Made by a program: the position numbers and the translations under genes. The notes under the pieces are model-generated. The model saw only the letters and a list, made by a program, of their open reading frames with translations. It was not told the origin of the DNA and did no database searches. From NCBI GenBank assembly GCA_018398805.1, contig JAGFBZ010000817.1, positions 2,269,001 to 2,333,000 on the forward strand: 64,000 nt of DNA, read 5' to 3'. Below are positions 38,477 through 51,511 of the stretch, piece after piece. Origin of the DNA: Hirundichthys speculiger (lineage: Eukaryota > Chordata > Actinopteri > Beloniformes > Exocoetidae). Numbering within the stretch: the first letter of the stretch is position 1; the number at the start of each line of letters is the position of its first letter.

Positions 38477-41400
38477 CTGAAAGAGAGGTGTGGGCGCAAC
38501 ATTAACGATGCACTTGCCATCATTTTAGGAAAGACTACAAAAGATTAAACACATTAATGCCCACTTCTCACCAACCATTGTGAACAAGAGTACCATAAAA
38601 CTAACGTTCTGCACATTTTGTAAGAACAAATCTACCCTGCAGAACAAAGCGCAAAGCCACATATATGCATTTTTAGTTCTTCTCCTTATACTCTGTACAT
38701 TTTAAGTTCTTAAATAAGGCTGTGAAACAAATAGTTGAGTTCCAGTAAAGCAAACATGAGACTTTACAAACTGCCAGATATTCATTTAAGACAAATTTGC
38801 ATTTGACAGATCAAGAAGCATAGAAACATTAAATTCCATATTTTGCAAGTGACTGCAATTTCAATACATTTCTCTGTTACTAAAAATAGAAATTACGGAG
38901 ACATACAATAAACACACAGTAAGTAAAAAGAGGAAAAAAACGAATACTACCTTGATCGCGACTTAGACTTGTGTTTGCGGCTTGCCTTCTTACCAGACTT
39001 GTGAGATTTTTCCGTCGACCTTGAACGACTACGCTTGGATTTTTTAGATTTCTTTTCTTTGCTAACTTCGGGGGTGGGGGATCTACTAGAATCAGAGTCT
39101 GAGCGCCTCTTGCTCGTTTTACTGGAACCTTTCTTGTTAGCTTTGCTATCTTGTCGAGAGCGCTTGTCGTTTTGGGAGTCTGTGCAGGAGTCACTTGTTT
39201 TCCGTTTTTTGGATTTCCCATTTTCCTCTGTGCCCACAGAGCTTACTTTTTCCCTTTCCTTCTCTTTGGCCTTGGCCTTTTCTTTCTTTTTATCTGCATC
39301 TTTTTCTCGGTCCTTATCTTTCTTTTTCTTGTCTTTGTCTAGGCTCCGACTCCTGTCTCTTCTCCTCTCCCTCTCTTTACTTGCAGCCTTTTGTTTGTGT
39401 TTGCTGCTACGACTGGGACTGCTCTCCCGGCGTTCACGGCTCCTTTTCCTCTCCTTATCCCTCCCTTTGTCTCGGCTCCGACTGCGGCTGTCTCTGGCCC
39501 TGCCCCTGGCCCTGTCCCTGTCCTTCTCTCTGGATCTACTCCTGCGACTCCTGCGCTCCCTGGAATTGCTGCGATCCTTCTTGCTGCGGCCTGATCGCTC
39601 TGCGCTGCTCCTCCTCCTGTCCCTGTCCTTCTCATTACGATGCCTGTGAGAGCTGCGGCTGCGGCTTCGCCGGCGTGTCTTGTGGGATGAAGAGCGGCTG
39701 CGCCTTCTCTTCCTTCGTGGGGATGAAGACCGAGAAGAACTACGAGAGGATGCCGAGGAAGAGGATGAGGAGGAGGAAGAGCGGGAGCTGCTGCGGCTGG
39801 AGGTGGAGGAGGAACTGCTGCTGTGGTTGTTAGCGGGGGACTCGCTGTTACCGCGCCCTGATCGCTCCTTCGCTCTGCCTGACTGCTTGGCCTCACTACT
39901 TTCCCTATCACTGCGGGACCTACGCCTGTCTACCAAGGGTTCAGGCTCCTTGTCCTTCACTTCCTGTTTTGATGGATTTTCTAACTGATCATCATATTCC
40001 CCCCTTTCTCTGTTCAATCTCTCCTTCGCCATCTCTTCTGTACAAACACACAGACAAACACAAATCAGAAATAGACAAGAAAATATCAGCTAGTGGCTAT
40101 AATCTTTAACCCTATCAGAACAATGTGCATTTCTGAGATGATCAAAAATGACACGCCTAATTGGAAAAGTAGTATCTTATCAACTACAAGGTGTATTTAA
40201 ATAAATTTAATATTACAGGGCATAAAATCAGAATTTTTACCAAGTAGCCCTTGGCTACCAGGTTTGTGAAGTTGGTAGCCAGCTAGCAATTTTGGTCGCC
40301 GGTGTTTTTCGTCATCCCATAAGCCCCCGTAGACTGCTTACATTATCATGGATGCTCCCAGCATGTTAAGCAACTTCAGCCAGCTCTTTTGTTTCCTGTG
40401 TGCCATTATTGGACAAACTGATCAATCCAGGTGTGTCTGACCATTGCTGTGAGGTCAGACACACCTGGATTACTCAGTTTGTCAATTAATTAACAGGTAA
40501 CAAAGCAGCTGGTTGAAGTTCGGGAAGTAGTGCAGCTGTGCATCAAGCCTTATTGACATAATGTGAACATTCATTACAGTCTAAATGAAAACACAAAAGG
40601 TTATATATGAAGAGTATTTATTTGAAGGGATTCGCATATTTTTTGTTCATTTAACATTGCTCATATTTACATTTAGATTTGATTTTCATTCCACACATTG
40701 TTTTCATTTCATATTGTTCTTCTTTTACAGTTTTTCATCTCATTTCACGTGACTTTTCTTTACTCTTTTAATGACTTGTTGTACTCATTTGTTGCAGACT
40801 TTGTATTCTTTATGACTGTTTTGGAAGGAGTGTATTTGTGGACTGGTCCAGAGTAGTTTATTTTACATGAGAAAAGAGCGCAAACAGTTCTGTTGTCTAA
40901 GGATATCCTATTCTCTGTAACAATTTTTTTTTTCTCCGCACGCTGTCACTCATCAGGATGTCACACTCTAACCTCGTGACATCTACCACCTACAGTACCT
41001 GTAGTAGCTACTGCTGTGGCAGTTATCACGAGACAAGTGACAGATCTCAGATTGGGAATATTTTTTTTTTTTTTTTTTTTTTTACTCCGCCGGTGCAGTA
41101 TTAATATTTTTTAATAACACAGGTTAAAATACGGGATATCTATGGGAAAATACTAATACGGGAGGACGGCGGGAGAGAAGATTTGATTTACAAGCATGAA
41201 AGCGCATTTTATTCTGTTTCCATGATGCTTACTATGAAAACTAATATCATTTCTTTCTTGTTAACTATTCTGTTGTGAATTTTTATGAGATTATTTACCA
41301 AAACGATCCATTTTGCTGTGGAGTAGAGTCAAGGATAGATTTTTTGCATTCGTTCCGTCTTCAGTTTTGTCCAATGGTCAATTGCTGGGTTAGGTGCATG

Positions 41401-44400
41401 TGTAGTTTTGACTTCCGGCAAAGGATGTGCAACAAAAACGTGGCCACTTCACCAAATAAACTTTGTTTCTAAATTATTTAGATATGTTTGCCTTGTTGAC
41501 ACATGACAAATGTGCAGAAATCATAGAAAAAAAATGTGGTCGTATTTGGCGACCAGTTAGTCGCCATTTTATGCCCTGTATTAAGATAAACGTTATACAT
41601 TAGTTTTATATCTACTATCAGGCCAGAGTCCATGAAGATGGAGCACATCTAAACACAAAAAATAAAGATAGGAAGACAAACTATCAACTGGCAAATTATT
41701 ATACATTTAAAGTGCATCTTGCTTCAGATTAATTTTTTTTTAAACAAAAAAAGCACTAAGGTAAGACGAAATTCAAAGTATGGCTGTAAAGTAAAGTTGT
41801 TTTCACATGACAGGAGGCTTTTGTTAGTGAAATGTGATGGTTTCCTGGGGCATACCGCATTCTTGTCTTTATATGCGTTCCCTTGGCCAGTTGATTTTGG
41901 AGTTGTGTTTTATTTTGGAGGAAATCGTCTTCTAATGTTTAAATCTGAGCTTTTCCCTGTTTGTTGTGCTTTATGTGCATATTGTATTGTACTTTGTGAT
42001 TTAAGATGACTCAAATGATCTCCTACTTCAAGGGCGCTCATTAGGAAGACGTTAAACCAGTGAGAACACAAATGGGTAATCTAACTTTAGAACCTCAGGA
42101 TTTCAAACTGTGCTCTTGGTTAGTAAAAAAAAAAAACAAACCAACGAATTTTAAGCCTTACCCCGTTCAAGCAGAGCTTGTTGGACTTGTTTTTCTTGAA
42201 GCTGTTGCATCTCTCGCTCTTTGCGACGGAAGGCATCCTGCTTCTCACGGATGCGGTGGCGTAACTCCTCCTCATCTGTGTCGGAGGATTCAGAACCTCG
42301 GACGCTGTGGCTGTCCTCATCCTCACTTTCATCTGAACCATAGTCACCGAGCCCGCCTGCCACAACAGAGCCCCCGGATTGTTGAGTGTTGGACAAGAGT
42401 GAGATCCATTTTCACATTCAGGTTCCAATTATGAAACCACGGTCCCCGTGAAAGGAACTTAATCCTGTACAACTCTGCATTTCCAACTGATAAACTTTTA
42501 AAAGAAAAGCGTACATAGGGATTTGAAAACTGAAATTGAAAGCATGCTTGTCCAAAACAAAGCAAATCAGACACCAGATTTGTCTTCACTGGCCTGTAAT
42601 GTATTTGGGTGTCATGTATCATGTTAAGTATTTCCCTTGTTCCTGCTTACATCGCAATATGAATGAAAAATTAAATTCCCCCCACCCCCTCGGTGAAAGA
42701 AAAAGGGATACTCACTGAGACCAGTCAGAGAAGCCAGTGCACTTGACTGTGCCAGCTGTTTTGCAGGAGCTTTGATTCACATCAACAACAGGAACAACAT
42801 GTTAAAACACATACTGCCATTGTCTCAAAGGCAAGAGAGTCGCTAGAGAAGGAGGTCACAGATAAACCAATATTCACAAAAGCTGTTGTTGGTAACAAGA
42901 GAAAAAAATAAAACAAAAAGATGGAGAAAAGAGAGAGGGTTAAACTTCAGTCACACAATCCAAGTCAAACAGTCGGATAGGAGGGAAACAGCCAATCTGT
43001 ACTAATGCACAGTCACTTCAATGGAGGAAGTCACAGTATCTTAGAGGTGAGTGATGGTCAGTCAGTGCTGACACTTTAGTCAGTCATACAGCCATTCAGC
43101 AGGACCTTCAAAACCAAGATGAACAGGTCTCCAAATACTGTTTGGGAGAAGTATTTCTCTGCTCTCTCCCTCTGATGCATTAGCAGAGAATGGTTTAAAT
43201 GCATATCAAACCCCCACTTTTTTTTCCCTTCAATAGCCCTTCTTTACAGGGCATATCTCAGTTTTTTAAAGATATGTGCATATGAGATGCTTTCCAGACC
43301 TAAACAATATGTCTTGGTGACAGCATAAGTAATGCATAAACGTAAAGAGCAGACCTCGAGTGGCTTTCCTGTGGGTCTCTCTGGCCACATTCAGGATCTC
43401 TTCATTGGTGACTGTAAGAAGGATCTCTGTCAGAAGAGTTTTTGTGATGCCCATCTACAAAAGCAAGAATACATTTGTCAATATTTTAAATCATATCTAC
43501 TGTGAAACAGTTCACTTTTACATGACATAATGGTCAAACTGACCAGCAGCTCTTCCTTTAACTCCTCAGTCATCTCAGTTTCACTGTCATCTGCAGGCGG
43601 TGATGGGGAGCGGATGGAAAATTCTCTTTTGATGGACACTTTTTCTTCATTGTCAATATCATCATTTCCCTCATCATCACTGTCCTAATCCCAACAGAGG
43701 AAGAGACAAGGTTCAAGTACACAAAATAGCCAAAAGGGCATCAGCAGAAACTATCACAGCTCCACACTGCATCTTTCTGCTTGAGAACACAGTATGCAGC
43801 ACAGAGTCAACAGTTTTTGTTATTAAAGCACACAAATTAAGTCCTTACAAATTTACTCTTGCGGGGGATACGTGGCCCATCCCCTTCCTCATCAGCCTCC
43901 TGCTCTTTGTCACTGTCATTTGCCATATCTGCACGTTCTTTTTCTATTCGTTCTTGCTCCAGTTTCTTCTGCTTCTCCCGGTCCATCTTTTCCAGTCCTT
44001 CTCGGATCCATGCTGGCAGAGTGCGTCTTTTTACCGCATCTAAAATTGTGGCAAAATTAGTAAAATGTGTTACTTTTTTTTTTTATTGCATTCCATATAC
44101 TTAAAATCTTTTAAAGGTTTTCCTTAACAACAGCTTGTACTGTTGATTTATTTCTTCCTGGTTGAAAATTTTTGTGCAGAAACAAAACTCGCTGAAATGA
44201 GTGAAACAGCACCGACATGATACAGTTCACATCCACGTGTCTTTACTTTCACCTGATGGCTCAGTCAAACTGAAAACAGATACACATCTCCCAAAACAGC
44301 ATATTAAACTTAAATCCCACACAGAAGAAAAATAAACTGCCACCATTTTCTGAAGTGTTTTGATTACAGTTTAATGTGATCGTATTTGTGCCAAGTGTGT

Positions 44401-47163
44401 TTGCTGTTTTGGTTCACATTCTGGCACTCTAAACTATAATGTTTAAAAGATGAAGCAAATATTTCAAAAGCCAAAGAGAAAGAACATAAAGCTTCTGGAG
44501 AGGTCGACCACAAAATAAAGCTAAATGATAAAACTGATGATCAAGAGTGGAGGATGGAGGGAAGAGGCCAGTTGCAGGTGGAAGCAGCAATGCAAGACCC
44601 CTGGCTGAAGTATGAGAGGAATGCGAGGCTGAAAACTGAAGCGAAGGAACAAGCTTGTTACTGGGTCAACATCATTTAACCCTGAAGCCTTAAAGTTGCA
44701 AAGCAACAATAAAGAGGGGAAAAAAAACCTTCTGTAAGCAATACCTAATTTGTAGTCCTTAACACCCCGAACCCTGAACAACTTCTGAGTAGCGAGATGA
44801 GTTTTCACTGCAGTAATGGAGGTACAGAAATGCCTTACCATTTTTAACAATGAATCATGAAATAAATGCCATACATATGTCTAATATCTAGAAACAACTA
44901 CTCAACGAAGTGTATGAATTGTGAACTGCAGGGGTTGAAGCAAAAAAAGATCCTGAGCCTGAACTTCTGTATGTGCACATTTCCATAATTCATTTGCTCA
45001 AAAGAAATAATGGTAAAATTGAATTCTAGGAAATTAATAGAAAATATATCAATAAAATAACTATTCAATTAACATCCAAAACAAACTATTTTTAATAAAC
45101 TCTGGTGCTGTTTCATGTGTGTTCAAATAGCTGCATGTTGATTAGAAATCAACAGTTTTGTCAGAGCTATTTTGTCTTCTGCTATTTTTTTTTTCACATA
45201 AATTTCCCCAGAGGTTGGGAGAGCTTCAACAACAAATCGTGCTCTGTGATGAACATGCACACTTGTATTTTCAAGTTCCACACATGGTCAGTCATTGATG
45301 CTGGTACATCGGCTGTGGTGGTTACTCCCTGTAACCGTGTTGCAGAGTCCGAACAGCTGCTCTATGAGCGGCACTTTTTTATAGTGAGTTGCATATACGA
45401 GCTTTCTCGAGCACAAAGTGCAAAGGCTCCTGCTTTTCTTAACTTCTTACACGAGCTACCAAAAGGCTAACCGTCTTTCCCTCTCTCTTCTATCCACACC
45501 CAGCGCCATTTTTTTAATATTTTATCAATGAGGAGGGCATCTTCCCCAGGATTCATGATTTTACCCTCCATCCTACTTTCCGACTATACGCATCGTAATG
45601 ATGTACTTACAGTATTTCAATTAATATGAACTGGAGCAAGACAAAACACAGAAAATGGTCGACTTGATTAATCAGTAGCAACAACTGATTTGCTGATGTT
45701 ACAGGTGTTTGTTTACTAATCTTTAATAATATGAAATAAATAGAAAACAATATCCAGGACTTTATAAACTAAAATCTTCTAAATGAATTCAAAGCCCTTT
45801 CAGATTTTTAATACCTGCAGCAGTATGTGACTCACCAAGTGGTGCTGGGGCCTCTGGTTTGACAGGGAGCTGGATAGGGGATCTGGGCCGGTCTCTGAAC
45901 CCTGGTGGTCGAGCATCTCGTCTGTTCTGTGGAGGACCCTGCCAGTATGGAGAGTGAAAGCCTGTGGGAGCGGGGGTGAAGGATGAAGCAGCTCCATGCT
46001 GTGGGGAGACAGCATATATTTAAAGTTAAAGGTGGCCCAAAGTACACAGGGTGCTCCGTTTATCCCTCCCTCTTGACTGGACTAGATACTCTGGTTTAAA
46101 AGAAAGAACCTAAATAACAAAATTGACTGATTAAAAGAAAAAATAATTAAAAGAAATTGAAAAACAAAATCCAACCATGCTGAGCAAAGCCAAATATCAA
46201 AAAAAAAAAAAAAAGACTGGTAGACCTAGATGCTGGGATCCGGCACAGAGTCTGTGGATTGCTGCTTCTTCTGTTACTTGGTTGTGACACTAAAACCAAA
46301 AAGCTTCAACAGTTTCTACTGTAGCATCTGCATACCTGATAATCAAACTGGTTCATGGCCATGGGGGCCATGGCGTAGCTGTCGGGCTGTGCCCCATACC
46401 CATGGCTGTTCTGGGGATAAACCCCGTGGGCTTCAGAGTTGAACTCCCCGCTGTCCTGGCTGTTGCTGTCCTCACTAGGGTTCACCACATCCATTGGTCC
46501 TGACCCTGGAGGGATCCAGGCCTGGTCAGGGGGTGGAGGAGGAGGAGGGGGCTGACCATGTACTCCCCATTCTGTAAATTAGCACAAAAAACAGCAAATT
46601 TGTCAAGAGCGTGAATTCATGAAAAACAAATAAGATAAAACATCACATCAGTTTCATGATGACACGCTTCCCAAAGCGTCAGGGTCACAGAGTCAATGTG
46701 AGATGACATCATGTGAAAAAAAAAAGCACAATGTTTATTTATAATTTGCATTCTTTTTTTTTTTACTTAATATTAGAATGAAGCATTTCTTCCTATTTGT
46801 GTCCTTCAACACAACCACATTAGAACCTCCATCACCCTACATTAACTTGGAATAGCATTATATCCACAGAGAGAGCCTAGGGTTTTCATGCTTCTGTAGC
46901 AGGATAATTTGGGTTGCGCCACTGAGAACAAAGAACTGTTCTAGATGCTCCAAAGAAGAAAAAGTGGGGGAATCAGTTGCTATGGACAGAGTTGTGTGAG
47001 AAATTTGAAGGAACACTTGCAGAAGAGAGGCTCATATCTATTACATAACAGAAACAGTCAGCAGTGTGTGAATTAACTGTTGAAGAGGCAAAAACATTAG
47101 AAGGCAAAGTGAATTCTGGATATGAATTCTGAAATGCAGGTGATTTACTATGCTGACACACAT

Positions 47164-47227
<64 letters not shown>

Positions 47228-49129
47228 TTATTTATTTATTTGCTTAACAATGGGTGGGAAGTATCACTGGGTAATGACTCTGATTAACTGAATAGTCAAA
47301 AGTATTTGCACTGGCTATTTCTTGATAACAGAACTATCTTGCTTTTCCTGGCACCTGGTAATAACGCTTTACTACCCCCACCTGGCTGTGATCATACACT
47401 GATGAAACAACAAAAGATAAAAATAAATCTTTTGAAAGGCGGTAGAGCAATGATAATGAGCTTAGATGCTAGTCATTTTTCAACAAGAGGAAGGGGAAAA
47501 AAGAGAAAAATGTGCAAAGTCAAAAACTACAGTTCTGTGTGGAACCCCATCAAAAAAATAAGCTAAAATGAAGCCCAATGCAAACTTTACACGAATAAAA
47601 CTAGAGCATCATATGTCTATCATGCATATTCATATGAGAGATAGCCCTTTTAGTTGGCTAGGTCACATGCATCGCATCCTTCCTGGATCCAAGACAAAAA
47701 TAACTGACATTCATGCATCTTTTAAAAAAAATTTATCTATGCTGTAATTCATGATCTTAATTGAAGTCAGCATACATTTTAGACAAATGTGTGATACGAT
47801 CTATAGTAATAATTTAACCAGTTATATCAATTACAGCATTCAATCTTTCAACAATGTGATGGTAAAATGAGCAGCTTATGCAGAAAGTGTAGACTCTGTG
47901 TGTGTATTATGTGTTAAAGGGGTGGGAGATGCTCGAAATCTGCAAGTGATTATAAACAAAACAAAAAACACAGCAGGATAAAAACTGCTGAAACAGATGC
48001 ACCGGTTAATTGCAGCATGCCTGCCTGCAGCATCTGGAGTCCTGGAAACAGCACATGAGAAGCTCAATGGGAGACACAGATGTGCCAACTACATAAACTT
48101 AGACTGAAATATGACTAAACACATTTAATCCATCTTACCTGCATTACTGATAAATACCTTTGTAAAAGGAAACTATTATAGGAAACAGAAATGTCAAATT
48201 GTGGTTTTATTTTAAAGGATTAATTTAATTTAGTGCCATTTAAGTAAAATAATAATAAACATGTTGTCCCCCCTCTGCCAATATGACATTTCTCCTCTAA
48301 ATTTTTTTTTTTGCTAAATTCTTTACTATAAGCTGATTTGTAAACCAGTCATGTAATTAAGAAAAAAAAGCTGTTAAACTATTAAGAAGTTAATTTAAGC
48401 AGTGTTTGTACATTTTGTTAAGATGCTCTTCAAATGTTTAGTTTGCAGCACCAGTGCTATTCATAAAAAAAAAGGTTTGTCGGGAACCCTGCGTTACTTG
48501 AAGTACATTAATATAAATCTATATATAGTTGATAAAAAAAAAAATTTAGGTAATGTTTATATCCCTCACTGCTTTGTTCTTATGATCACCAGTGCTTCTA
48601 CATAGTTTAAGCCTTAGATTATGAAGTAAAAATGGAAAAGATCAGTGTTAGTATCCTTTTAAAACCTCCACAGAAATGTAACGCAAGTAAAAACTTAGCT
48701 ATGCTTTACCTGGTTGCCACATTCTGCCAAATGCCGGGTCCCCCTGGAAGGCTGTGTGGTTGCTCTGTCCAACAGATTCGATGCCTGGGATGTCTTGGCC
48801 ATTGGGCTGGACGTTGTGCGGTGGAGGCCCGGTGGACTCCTTTTGGGCTATCCAAGCCTGCGCCAAAGCAGCCCAGTCAACCTGACCTAATCAAATCACA
48901 GAGGCATTGACAGATTTTACATATGCTCTTATAAAGCGAGTTCAGTGGAGTTACTAGTCATGTTGAAGCAGAAAACAGATGTGTGTACATTTTTTTTTAG
49001 TTCTCTTTTTCTTGTGTGTGTACAGACATCCATCAACTGACCTGGATCATGCTGGTGCTGGAAAGACTGCATCCACTGCTGCTGGCTCAGAGGCCACTGC
49101 GGCCAGGGCTGTCCTCCCTGGTCCCACAT
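38443..49129 (-). CDS. pnisr: PNN-interacting serine/arginine-rich protein
   Basis: Ten coding exons (5' to 3'): 49042-49129, 48710-48886, 46336-46571, 45836-45998, 43849-44039, 43544-43684, 43355-43454, 42716-42769, 42162-42356, 38947-40037. Phases close to 812 codons including TAG at 38947-38949, i.e. 811 aa against about 805 recalled for human. A likely further splice (38951 to 38476) adds ten codons ending TGA at 38443. The start MWDQGGQPWPQWPLSQQQW matches human nearly residue for residue. The N-terminal third is Gln/Pro/Gly-rich, with DWAALAQAWIAQ and SEDSNSQDSGEF. The middle is charged and helical (TLPAWIREGLEKMDREKQKK, then LLTEILLTVTNEEI). The tail is a long RS domain. PNISR is a nuclear-speckle protein that binds pinin and is thought to act in splicing. 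Confidence 0.97.
38947..40037 (-). CDS. pnisr: PNISR long RS-domain exon
   Basis: Acceptor TTTGTACAG|AAGAG at 40037. The exon encodes about 363 codons, mostly Ser, Arg, Lys, Glu and Asp, with poly-Ser (about 39755-39830) and repeated RS/RD/KE dipeptides. It ends RKHKSKSRSR, like human PNISR, before TAG. The final codon sits in CGATCAAG|GTAGTATTC, which is at once a stop context and a good splice donor. The low-complexity strand asymmetry explains the long open frames seen on the opposite strand. Confidence 0.95.
40216..41578. mobile_element. hAT-like element with CAGGGCATAAAAT ends
   Basis: Starts CAGGGCATAAAAT and ends ATTTTATGCCCTG, a 13-base inverted repeat of the CAGGG/CCCTG type common in hAT transposons. 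The flanking octamers (TAATATTA and TATTAAGA) are not identical, so the target duplication has decayed or the ends are slightly misplaced. Subterminal text has TAGCCAAGGGCTAC-type and GGTCGCCA-type blocks. No transposase was recognised in 1363 bp. It lies in the last large PNISR intron. Confidence 0.65.
40413..40482. repeat. Perfect-arm hairpin
   Basis: AATCCAGGTGTGTCTGACC (40424-40442) is exactly complementary to GGTCAGACACACCTGGATT (40453-40471) across a 10-base loop. The outer arms ACAAACTGA and TCAGTTTGT also pair. It lies inside the 40216-41578 element. Confidence 0.85.
44040..45835. other. PNISR intron, nothing recognised
   Basis: AT-rich intron between the exons at 45836-45998 and 43849-44039; no repeat or RNA gene recognised. 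Confidence 0.5.
46572..48709. other. PNISR intron with TA microsatellite
   Basis: AT-rich intron between the exons at 48710-48886 and 46336-46571. The only clear structure is the TA run at 47165-47222 followed by a short TTTA run. Confidence 0.55.
47165..47222. repeat. (TA)n microsatellite
   Basis: TA dinucleotide run passing into TTTA units to about 47241. Confidence 0.9.
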
Positions 49130-49700
49130 CAGTCTTCTCTGTGATCACACCTGCAATATCCGGATAGATTTCATTTATTTTTAGCTGACACGACAGTAGG
49201 TGCTGCAGTCTGTGCGCGATAAAATTACACTTCACGACAACGTTGCCCCTCCCCCCGGCTAGCTCGATGTTAACCGCTTCAGTTAATTGCGAACCATTTT
49301 TTCTGGTCCCAGAGGACTCAGGCGATATGTAGTGGGGGATTTTGTGCCATACTGGCACATGACACTGAAATAAAAACTTAATCAGTGAAATGCTAATTTC
49401 TAAGACAGCCTCGAAGCGTGAGTTTATGAGCTAAGAAAGCTCGTCCTTGCTAACGTAAGCTAATGGTAGCTAGCCATCTCGTAAAGCTCGTTTGCAGAAC
49501 TTGAGCCATCCGTATAAATTCACAGATGCGCGTTTGCACCTAAAGTCTCGGCTACAGGAAGAATGTGACTGAAATAAACAGCTACACTGTGACTTGCAGG
49601 TACACAATCCCCACCTTTTACCGACAATTTCTTTCCGGCGACGGAGTCGCTAATCAAAATGGCTGAATCAGAGAAGAAGATGTGAGGTGAAGAGGCTGCC
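49130..49700 (-). promoter_or_regulatory. PNISR 5' UTR and promoter region
   Basis: The first coding exon is preceded by a 5' UTR segment with acceptor TGCAG|GTGTGATCACAG near 49151. A non-coding first exon must lie further upstream. The region about 49200-49680 has CpG-containing GC-rich stretches, compatible with the promoter near 49600-49680; the exact start is not visible. Confidence 0.4.
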
Positions 49701-49903
49701 CCCTTCAGGTTGCTGGAGAAACTGCTGCAAGCTCTACATGGACGTCAAAGTTTGCGCTCCTCTTTAGAGAGCCGTGTTTGGATGTTTATCAATTTTAATT
49801 TGTGGATTTTTTTTTCCACTTTTAGTTCGCCACTCTATACTACACTGCAGCGAGCTCCTGGATTAAATAGTATAAACAAATAAAATAACTTCTTCTGCTG
49901 TTA

Positions 49904-51386
49904 CAGTGATCCCTTGCCAATTCGCGGTTTAAGTTCCGTGGTTTTTAGTTATTCACAGATTTTTCAGAAATATATAATATAATTTTAAAAAATGTTAAAA
50001 AATCACGGAAACATCACAGGTTGTTGTGCGCGTTCTCTCACAGTGAAGAAATGCTGTGAGCCAGCCTGGCCCCTGTTAAGAAGGTAGCCTTATGGGTAAT
50101 GATGTGGCCTTATGGATAATGTAGTGAGTGTGTCATGGGACGGCAGAAGAAAACGGGGTTAGATGAAAAGTGGAGTGAGCAAAAACAACAGCTCAGCGTG
50201 TATAGATTTACATTCTCTGTTAACCAACAGGAGCCGAACAATACAACCTGTGTGATGTTACAAGTTCCTGCAGTGCCAGAATAAAGTGCTTGTTCCATGC
50301 AGAGAAAACTGGACTTTTTGTTTTGTTGTTGTTAGCGTGTTAGCCGCTAATTACGAGCCAAAAATAGCACAATACCAGCAGTGTGTTTACTACGGTTCAG
50401 AGACCAGAGGCTGTGAAGGTAACAGAAAGACCACAGTTGAGCCTTTGTCTTGTTTCACTGCAGTGCCTCACTACTTTTTTTAAAAACTTATTTTAATCAA
50501 ATTATTGAGGCTCGGGGGGGGCTCCGGCTAGGGTTGCCACCCGTCCCGTAAAATACAGAATTGTCCTTTATTTGAGAAAAAAATGTTGCGCCCCGTATTA
50601 GTTCAATACGGGACGCGATTTGTCCGGTATTTTCATTAACGCCCCATACACACGTCTGTCACACACACATCAACACTAAATTTAACAATAATGAACAAAA
50701 TAAAACAGAGGAAACATTTAGGCCAGCAAAATCTTTGTGGTGGGACAACAGGACCTGCTGCGCTCTGTGCCCATATCTTTATAAAAGTGTGTGCCAGTCA
50801 TCTTGTCACTCTCAGTGCCTGCCCCCGCCCCACGCTGTCACAGTTGCCTAGTTACCACAGACGCCGGTGCTGCGCTGCTACCTGCACATTTTAAAAATGT
50901 CTACCCCAATGTTCAATCACCATTCACGCTACGGTGATCCCTTTTCTTTTCTATCATTTTTAAATCGCAACTATCATACGTCGTCTGCTTTCAGACTGAT
51001 GTCAAACATTGCAGCTTTGGAGGTCCTGATGTCATCTGCTATTAGTATCAACTGCAGTCTCCAGATTAGTGCTCACTTTATTGGACATGACTAAATAAAG
51101 CATTAAAAAATCTTTTAACGGCCGTGACACGGGGCTGGGTGAAATAACCTCAAATACATATTGCGGTTAAATGAACTAAACATTTGACGTTGATTACTAT
51201 TTTGATTAATTAAAAATAATTGAAAAATGCCTAGCCTACGGTTGCCACCCGTCCCGTAAAATACGGAATTGTCCCTTATTTTCATGTCTGGAAGGTGGCA
51301 ACCTTAGCTCCGGCTCCAGTTCGCAGATTTTGATTTACGCAGGGGGGTGCCGGTCCCCATTAACCGCGAAAAATAAGGGATCACTG
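49904..51386. mobile_element. Tigger/pogo-like non-autonomous element carrying a nested insertion
   Basis: The ends CAGTGATCCCTTGCCAATTCGCGG and AACCGCGAAAAATAAGGGATCACTG are inverted and flanked by TA (49902-49903, 51387-51388). The CAGTGATCCCT start is like that of pogo/Tigger mariner elements. Removing the nested element (50530-51307 plus one octamer) leaves a body of about 0.7 kb with no transposase frame. Its insertion lies just upstream of the PNISR promoter. Confidence 0.7.
50530..51307. mobile_element. Nested element with GGGTTGCCACCCGTCCCGTA ends
   Basis: Starts AGGGTTGCCACCCGTCCCGT and ends GAAGGTGGCAACCTTAG. It is flanked by the octamer CTCCGGCT (50522-50529, 51308-51315), an 8-base duplication fitting a hAT insertion. 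A second inner copy of the start, GGTTGCCACCCGTCCCGTAA, lies at about 51240, 60 bases from the right end. No transposase was recognised. Confidence 0.7.
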
Positions 51387-51388
51387 TA

Positions 51389-51511
51389 TATGCCCTGCGA
51401 TGGACTGGCGACCTGTCCAGAGTACCCTGCCTTTCGCCAGAAGAGAGCTGGGATAGACTCCAGTAAATCCATGTGATTCTACATAAAATTAAGCCGGCAT
51501 AGATAATGGAT
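51389..51511 (+). mobile_element. SINE 3' fragment
   Basis: TGCCCTGCGATGGACTGGCG and GAGCTGGGATAGACTCCAG match the 3' half of the SINE at 27645-27965, ending in GCATAGATAATGGATGG. The head is missing; the fragment directly abuts the TA of the Tigger-like element. Confidence 0.7.

Noticed and set aside
39035..39911. Several long open frames (about 200 codons) opposite or across the RS region
   Set aside because: They are shadows of the PNISR RS-domain exon, whose repetitive Ser/Arg codons keep other frames open and give Leu/Ser-rich or Pro/Ala-rich nonsense.
42120..42428. 102-codon minus frame over a PNISR exon
   Set aside because: Out of frame with the conserved GLGDYGSDESEDED reading and with neighbouring exon phases.
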